A stretch of DNA of 38,214 nt, taken from Acanthaster planci (taxonomy: Eukaryota > Echinodermata > Asteroidea > Valvatida > Acanthasteridae). Both the position numbers and the translations under genes were made by a program. Below, one piece after another: positions 31,908 to 38,214 of the stretch. Each line of letters starts with the position of its first letter. Positions within the stretch are counted from its first letter, which is position 1. Below the pieces are notes generated by a model. It saw only the letters and a list, made by a program, of their open reading frames with translations, did not search any database and was not told the DNA's origin. The stretch lies in the NCBI RefSeq assembly GCF_001949145.1, contig NW_019091501.1, positions 534,735 to 572,948 on the forward strand, in the 5' to 3' direction.

Positions 31908-32769
31908 CTTTTAATTTGTATTGTCAACAATTTCCGTGTATAATACCACCACATGGAGTTGGGTCGGTAAAAGAGGTTTCCAAAATGGTGGAGCTACTGG
32001 GTATTTCGGGATCTTCAAGTTCACGTGCTGCCCCGTAAAGGAACAGGACCGAAGACTTTAGTTTAAGCAGTCCTTATATTAATATTTATGTAAAAACGGA
32101 CAAAGCCTAAACTCAGTTGTTTATATATGGCAGTCTTAAGAGCATGTATTACTTCTCCTTGGTGACTGTTGTGTTTCATTAAAATACTAAGTGGTGTACA
32201 AAATGAGGGTACATTCGCATGTTGTTTGTAGCACGCCACTGTTACTGTGGAACGTCCTTCGGCCAGTGTACAATTTTATTATTTATGTACATGTCGCAGG
32301 TTTTTCGCCCAAAATAAGCACTGTTGACTGTTGTATATATAAGCAGATTCAAAGTATGTCATAGGCAATTCTCGTCAGTCTGACCTTTTCTGCTGTTTTC
32401 ATGTTGGTAACAAAATGTTTCCGTAACAAAACCCTACGTACTCATGACTGAGTCATGCACATAATCATGCGTACATATATATATACACACGTACTTACAA
32501 AGTGCAATAATCGTAAAATGGTGGTCATGGCGTATGGGTTTCTTGCGTCTGAAATTTTGTGTGTGGGCCGCGTTTGATTTTAAACATTAACCCCACAGCG
32601 GGGTGTGCAAAAACTTGCATTTGACCTGTTTGGAAAAGTTTCAACATAAAACGAAATGTGTTTGTGGAAAACACAGCTACTGGTTTCATTTATCTGAAAA
32701 CCAGTAAAAATCTTCTTGACAAACTAGTTCCAAGATTAATGACGCATGGACAATATACACAGTACAAAC
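31908..32769. other. 3' flank of the transporter gene, no further gene
   Basis: Probably holds the 3' untranslated region. An ATTAAA near 32179 could be the poly(A) signal. A short TATATATATACACAC run occurs near 32474. Nothing else seen. Confidence 0.35.
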
Positions 32770-33405
32770 ATTTTATGTCACGTGACTTGTCACTTGGCCT
32801 GTTGCATGATCAGGACATCATGATTTCATCTGTAGCACTTTCCTTTCTAGCAATCTGTCAAGTTTCAACCAAATCGGATTGGTATTTAGGGCCTATGGAG
32901 AGTAAAGTTAACGTTATTTTAATCTCAGAATAGAGATGTCTCTATTATTAATAGACATATCTGAGAGAGAGATCGAACGTGTACTTCAGGAGACATAGTG
33001 CGTCAAACAGACCACCTTTAATGTCACATGACTTGTCACCTGAGGACGTTGTCATCACGTCAGGTCAATGAGGGTCTGAAGCATTTCCCTTTACAGCTAT
33101 AAAGAAAGTTTCAACCCCATTGGGAATGGACTTTAGAACATATATTTCATTGAAGAGTGCCTCTTTAACGTCACGTGGCTTATGACATAATGACGTTGTC
33201 GTCCATGGTATCAATTTTATTCTGGAGTAATTCCATTTCTAGCCATCTGCCAAGTTTCAACCGAATCGGACTCGTACTTCACGAGATAAAGTGCTCTAAA
33301 GAGTGCACCTTTTATGTCAAGTGACTTGTCACCTGATGACGTCGTCAGCACATCAGGTCAATCAAGTTGGGTCTAACCTTTCCCTTCCCAACTATATACA
33401 ATAGT
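32770..33405 (+). repeat. Degenerate tandem repeat, about 140-160 bp unit, four copies
   Basis: Each unit carries a TTTATGTCACGTGACTTGTCAC-like head (starting near 32773, 33016, 33172 and 33310), a GATGACGT.GTCA segment, and, in the first three, a CAAGTTTCAACC..AT.GGA segment (near 32859, 33107 and 33248). Conservation is patchy but the order of blocks is the same. Between the first two copies lies an AT-rich palindrome (about 32922-32985, TAGAGATGTCTCTA). Confidence 0.6.
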
Positions 33406-34190
33406 CGGCCGGCCAAATATGAAAAAGTCGGTAACAGCAAGTAACCATGTTCAATCAATTATTTATATGATAACAAACAAGATGCGGGCGGATGTCATCC
33501 TAGAAGTCTTTAAAGGTCAACTGAGGTCAAAATTGGCATTTTTGTTTTATGACTTAAATTTCAACTACAGCTATACAGTATATCTATCTATAAAATCAGT
33601 ATCAACATCATTTGATGGCTCTCATTTATGCAAACGTCAAATAAAATTTTATTTTGTACACAAATGTAATACAAAAGAAAAAGAAAACATAATGTCGAAT
33701 TTCTTGAAATTTGTTTTGCAAGGGAATAAATACAACTCTTTCCAAACGAACCACCCTTTTCAAAATTGCACAAATGAACTGGCTCACATAGGCATTTCGG
33801 ACCTAAACAATTACTTTTGTTTCCTACAACCATCTGTTAATCCTTTGTGACAAATTTAGGCTGCTCTTGTGACAGATTAAGTCAATGAATGTCCAACATG
33901 ACGGTTATTAAGTAATAGCATACATGTGCAGTCACACAATGGACACATACATGTGAGTATCCTTGACAATAAGTTGTAGCTCCATGGATGGGCAGGTGAT
34001 AGTCTGATTTTATTGGCTCAGATTTTGAAATAAGAAAATAACGCCGGAAGTCCATGCCGTGTTCATGATTGGCAGTTTTGTTGTGAAGTTATGTCAGAGA
34101 CGCTTTAACTAGGTTCAAGGTGATCAAGCCACTGAGTGGGCAAACAGGACTTGTAAAATGCAAAACGCAGAATATGATGAATAAGAATAT
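33406..34190. other. AT-rich DNA, no supported gene
   Basis: A 143-codon plus frame (33419-33850) is present, but it is Asn/Tyr/Phe/Lys-rich as expected for translated AT-rich DNA and has no domain, so I treat it as non-coding. Confidence 0.35.
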
Positions 34191-34197
34191 TAGGGAT

Positions 34198-34305
34198 AAA
34201 GATATCTCTATTATTGATAGAGATATCTCTATGATTGATAGAGATATCTCTATTAAGAATAGATATATCTCTATTAGGAATAGAGATCTCTATTAAGAAT
34301 AAACA
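34198..34305. repeat. Palindromic tandem array of TAGAGATATCTCTA units
   Basis: About five units of roughly 20-25 bp, each centred on the self-complementary GAGATATCTC or a variant, separated by TATTGA or TAAGAATA spacers. The strand could fold into a row of hairpins. A related palindrome is at about 32932. Confidence 0.7.
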
Positions 34306-34799
34306 TATCTGTATACGCAGTTTAAATGTTAATCTTGCACGCCATAAAAGAAGTTACTGCGGCGATTGTTCAATGTTGTTACTGCAAGAGTGGCAACTGT
34401 CCTCAAGCATGAACTCTCTTTAACCCGGCTGTCCCTGGCGAAGCCTGGAGGTTAAATGAATTCTTCCCCAAAAGCAGAGCTGTTTAGCATCTTGTCCTTT
34501 GGACTTTAGATACTCTCAGATATTCCACACACTGATCTGAATTGTGGTAGATGTCCATGCACTCACAGGGGCGTATCCAGCTTTTGACGGGGGGGGGGGC
34601 GACAGCAAATTCAACAGTGAATGCGTCTTTGGGTTCATTCAACATGATGTTGGGGGAGCATACAGGAAAGCCAATGTCCCCTTGGACAAAAAGACGTCTA
34701 CAAACCCTATGGAGAAAGGTCTGAAAAGGATAATAGAAAAATAAGGAAAGCAACAGCTGCTTCGGCAGTGTTGCCAAAACAGCATAATAGACTTGCGAC

Positions 34800-36110
34800 A
34801 GGAGTACGCCAACCGAACCTTCCGTTTGGTATTTTTACTTTTATGTCAATATCTGTCAGTTGTGGAGAACTTGCAGCAAGTGAAATGTGAAATGCTATAT
34901 GGCAGATGTAGAACACCATAGTAATTCCCTTCAGAAGCAAAAATATTACTGTCATTCACCGTGCAGAGATACACTTAAATATGTAGGTGCCCTAATTTAT
35001 GCACATATCCTTTGCCAGTGCCCCAGGCCTAGATTACTAAGCAACGTTCCTTTTTTCGCCTAGTCTACTCAAGCTGCAGTTTGTGATGACAGCTGTTTTC
35101 CTGGGAATCGAGTTTTTGGTGTCGTAATGCTTCATTGATTTTGTTATAGACATATGGCAAAATACTTCGGTATAACAACTCAAAATTACAAAATGAACAT
35201 CAATTTGATAGCTCTTTGTAAGACTTATGACTTATATTAGGGGTCCGCCAGATAATTCGAAGGTGCATTAGTCTGAAGGTTTTGTAGTCCGAGTGCGCTA
35301 ACTCCCGATAACTGGTTCATTAGTTCAAAAAGGAAATAGGGTTCGTTAATCCAAATATCTGATCATTGTCTAAAGTTACAATGGGGGCTCATCAGTTGGA
35401 AAGTTCCCCATAGATAACAAGGTTTAGCAGTCGGAAGGTCATTTCATTATTCCGAATCGATTGAGAGGTTGGACATTCAGAATCGAAGATAAGGTCCGAT
35501 AGTCCCTGTGATGATAAAGTCATCAAGTCAGACTATCGAGCCCCAATGTCAGTTTAGTCTCTGGAACCTTATTTTCATTCAGACGATCGAACCTTTAGGC
35601 TATTTAACCTCAGTATGATTTTGAAAAGAAACAGACCCTTCGGACAGACCTTAAAGACTGTCCAACATTCAGACTGTCGGGATGTCGCTTTTTATTCGAT
35701 TGAACTGATTATTCTGTATTTGATGGTAGACCAATTAATCAGCTTGTTACAAACATTCTAGCGTGGCTTGAAACTGTTTTATTTTGAGCATTGAAATACG
35801 TAATCCCAAACTTGGAATCAGTCTAAACAGAAGATAATGTAGCATTTACAAACGTATTCTTTAAAACACATTTTACCTGTAATCTACATGCACTTCTCTG
35901 TTGTGCAACTCATAATAAGCCAACATCGATTGTAAAATGACCGAAGGCATCAGGTCAAAAAAGGGCCAAGTCCTGGGATGCAAAACAACTATAACTTTCT
36001 TTTCAAAAAGTTACTGGCAGATGCATAATTCAAAAGAAAAATAATGGACAGCGTCACAGTATTGCTCTAGGTGCGTAATACGTGTAGCCTTCTAGTACAC
36101 TGTAGGCCTA
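34800..36110 (+). repeat. Dispersed repeat, copy 2, with a nested insertion
   Basis: The same block order as copy 1 at 20130-20975, in the same orientation: GTGAAATG near 34881, GACAGCTGTTTTC near 35088, ACATTCTAGCGTGG near 35753 and GATTGTAAAATG near 35929. It is about 450 bp longer because of extra DNA between the second and third blocks, which coincides with the fold-back element at about 35240-35705. Confidence 0.6.
35240..35705. mobile_element. Fold-back element built of AGTCTGAAGGTT-type units
   Basis: The left half has units such as TTAGTCTGAAGGTT, GTAGTCCGAGTG and GCAGTCGGAAGGTC every 20-25 bp. The right half has the same words inverted (CCTTCGGACAGACCTT, CAACATTCAGACTGTCGGG). Copy 1 of the surrounding repeat lacks this DNA, which supports a separate insertion. 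Ends and target duplication are not resolved. Confidence 0.5.
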
Positions 36111-36610
36111 CAAGTCCACGTGCATTGTTGGGTGGAAATGAAATTGAAGTATCATATTAGTGATAAGTCCTGTACTAAATTCTGATATAGAGTCCTTTTT
36201 GTCTTTTAGTGTTTGTCCTCAACGGCTGCTGAGAGTAATTTGAACATTCGTTGTATCCCCTTGAAGCGGGAAGAAGCTTTTAACTCGTTTAGTGCTAGTT
36301 AGGCAAATCTAAGAGTCTCACTATTACAGCCATTTGTAGAAAATCATTTATTTCAAACTTTACAATAAAATTATTTTTCTTGCGGTAGCTGAGCGAGGCT
36401 TGCAGCTTAACAAAAAAGGCACTGGATATCTTACCGTGGTAAATCTGAGTCTGGTTTTGGGCCAACATAGGTGAGGTGAAAATCACATCATATTTCCAAT
36501 TTTGGCCTTTTTTTGCCTGAGTCCTCTAGAGCCACAAACCACGAAAATGAAATATTCTGTAATTGAATGTTCGAGCCAATTTAAAGAAAGAAGAAAATTC
36601 TTAATTTCGG
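36111..36610. other. Intergenic DNA, nothing firm
   Basis: No gene. The part from about 36480 may be the 3' body of the tRNA-like SINE that follows on the minus strand. Confidence 0.3.
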
Positions 36611-36624
36611 GGGGCAAAAATGAC

Positions 36625-36712
36625 TGCAGGTAGAGATCAGCCTGGTTGGAGGCATAACATGTCATCTCGAGATATCTGCGCTATCCAATAGACCACTGAC
36701 CCCACTTGACAT
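36625..36712 (-). mobile_element. Degraded tRNA(Arg)-like SINE head
   Basis: On the minus strand the sequence reads GTGGTCTATTGGATAGCGC, close to the D-arm/A-box region of tRNA-Arg (TGGCCTAATGGATAAGG type). It is followed 30-40 bp on by a weak B box (AGGCTGATCTC). It does not fold as a full tRNA, so a SINE head is more likely than a tRNA gene. Confidence 0.35.
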
Positions 36713-38214
36713 TAATGGGAATTCGATATTAAAAACCTGCACAGGCTTGATCGACTATTTGTTAAAGACGGCGCTTTCTGATTGAAGCTGGTAACATAAA
36801 TTAGTCAAAGTTGTGTAACAAAAAAACAAACCATCGTTTTAAATTCGAACACAAACATGTACGTGTTGAATTTTAAGGCAGTTGTTAGCCATATTGTAAT
36901 CTAAAAGCGTGCTTGCTCCGAGTTGACAGTGCTAACGGCTGCTTTTAATACACAGCGCCCCCAGTTGGCTGACAGGAGCGCAGCCAGTTCCCTCGTCGCC
37001 CAGCGCCCGAAGCGGGCGCTGGGAAGAGCTGATGCTTTTGCACTGTGATTGGCTGCTTTGTGCATGACCTCCGACCGCGAGGTTAACACTTCCTGTTAGC
37101 GAAGCGGTTTTTTAGTTTTCGGTTAGCCAATGACAAAGCTTTAGCTCAGGTCAAAGTGTGCGGTGTTCGACTTACATGATAAAAATATGGCTTTGGTGCA
37201 ATCACAGTAATTTTTATCTTCTCAGCAAGTATCACTGATCACGTGTCTTTTGACGACATACCTCAAATCATTGGTTGTCTTCTCGATTTTGGATGAACTG
37301 ATAAAGTGTGGTGAGAATATTTTCAGCCATGAGGAAGGAAATCAAATAAAAGTCGAATTGATAACCGCCACACTGAGCCAGCTCGCTCACCTGGTAGGTA
37401 TTTACCTGCAATGCTTTGCGCGTCGTTAGCTGTGACCCCACGTGACGTTTTTCCTTCACTAAAACATGTGCAAGGTCATCAGCCCGCTTCCCAGCACCAC
37501 GTTCGGGCGCTCGGCGACAAGCAAACACGGCCAGGAAATGATCGTTGTGCGTCATGGACAAAGGACGTGTGTGTGGATCGCTGCTCTAAGTCTGGAGTTA
37601 CTAGGACCAGCCTGATGTAGGTGTTGAACTAGAAGATCGGAAGCAGGGGACGCACAGGGGACCTCCGGGTTATTTCCCGGGGGGGTGTGGGTCTTTGTGC
37701 GGCTGGGGATCCCAGAAGTTCCCGTATTTTGCGCTGTGGGCCAGGAGCTCTAGTATCTGGATGTGCTGTACAGGAGTTTGTTGCTGATTAAGTAGAGATC
37801 AGTAATTAAAAATCCTTGCCCAGTCAGTCCCTAAAATTAATATTTATCCCTGAAGACTGTCCTTATTTCCCGTCCTGAAGAGAGAGCGAGCAGCACGTGT
37901 TAGCGGCATACGCACTCCAAAAGGACTCACCACCAAGGTTACCTTATAGCCGCTCATTTGTGCTGACCAAAGAATTGGTCGGGAGGTGACCTTGGCGAAA
38001 AGTTGGTCGGCGCCACAATATTACAGAAACCGCGCAAAATAAACAATGTGGAGGTATGCTGTTGCATCACAGGATTTATATATTCCCGTGAAACAATATA
38101 GCAGGATTTGCCCAATCGAAGCTCACTCAGGGGAGGCATTTAAATTAATTACAACGGTGTTGTTATAAACTTTTTTGTTCAAATGTGAATTAGGAGATCA
38201 CAATCACATATTCC
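36713..38214. other. Intergenic DNA to the window end
   Basis: No supported gene. GC-rich patches (36950-37090 with the short palindrome AGCGCCCGAAGCGGGCGCT; 37640-37740 with G runs) look like repeat fragments. Frames of 60-97 codons show no motif. Confidence 0.35.

Noticed and set aside
33419-33850. 143-codon plus frame
   Set aside because: Amino-acid composition is that of random AT-rich DNA; no motif or splice context.
34198-34305. CRISPR-like array
   Set aside because: Units are palindromic, spacers are only a few bases, and the context is eukaryotic.

Overview
This looks like nuclear DNA of a marine invertebrate animal. It is AT-rich, sparse in genes and dense in decayed transposons, with introns using GT..AG sites, a tRNA-derived SINE, several MITEs, a CACTA/EnSpm transposon and one ordinary host gene (an SLC16/monocarboxylate-transporter-like exon set). 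I cannot name the species; a cnidarian or an invertebrate deuterostome such as a lancelet fits best. One assembly gap (27415-27810) and two single Ns are present.

Layout. 1-1746: a possible partial exon running off the left edge and inverted-repeat DNA. 1747-13639: what I read as one complete, about 11.9 kb CACTA/EnSpm-type DNA transposon. It has CACTG-type ends, a dense array of GGAAAC/GTTTCC words just inside each end, and two divergently transcribed genes. The minus-strand gene (7939-3738, three coding exons, about 1001 aa) is a TNP2-like transposase that gains an N-terminal C2H2 finger from a separate small exon. The plus-strand gene (8602-11772, six coding exons, about 390 aa) is a coiled-coil, basic, possibly BEN-like protein in the place where plant CACTA elements carry their TNPA-type accessory protein. 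All seven introns keep reading phase, so both proteins appear intact.

13640-14850: a sharply GC-rich block abutting the transposon end, with one protein-like but decaying frame. 14960-15200: a pogo/Tc1-like MITE with TA target duplication. 15545-15985: GC-rich and GTTGACA-type short repeats. 16231-19829: a decayed cluster of at least five compact genes plus a 25-codon hydrophobic ORF, laid out on both strands like a virus-like mobile element. It is broken by in-frame stops and frameshifts.

19830-27414: intergenic DNA with one copy of a dispersed repeat, a tandem repeat, a SINE with 13-bp target duplications, and a hAT-like non-autonomous element (24168-25504). 27812-31907: the monocarboxylate-transporter-like gene, four visible exons. 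Its 5' end lies in or before the assembly gap, and it has a one-base frame error next to an N. A second TA-flanked MITE sits in its first visible intron. 32770-38214: tandem and palindromic repeats, the second copy of the dispersed repeat carrying a nested fold-back insertion, and a degraded tRNA-like SINE.

The two systems most worth attention are the apparently intact two-gene CACTA element and the virus-like gene cluster.
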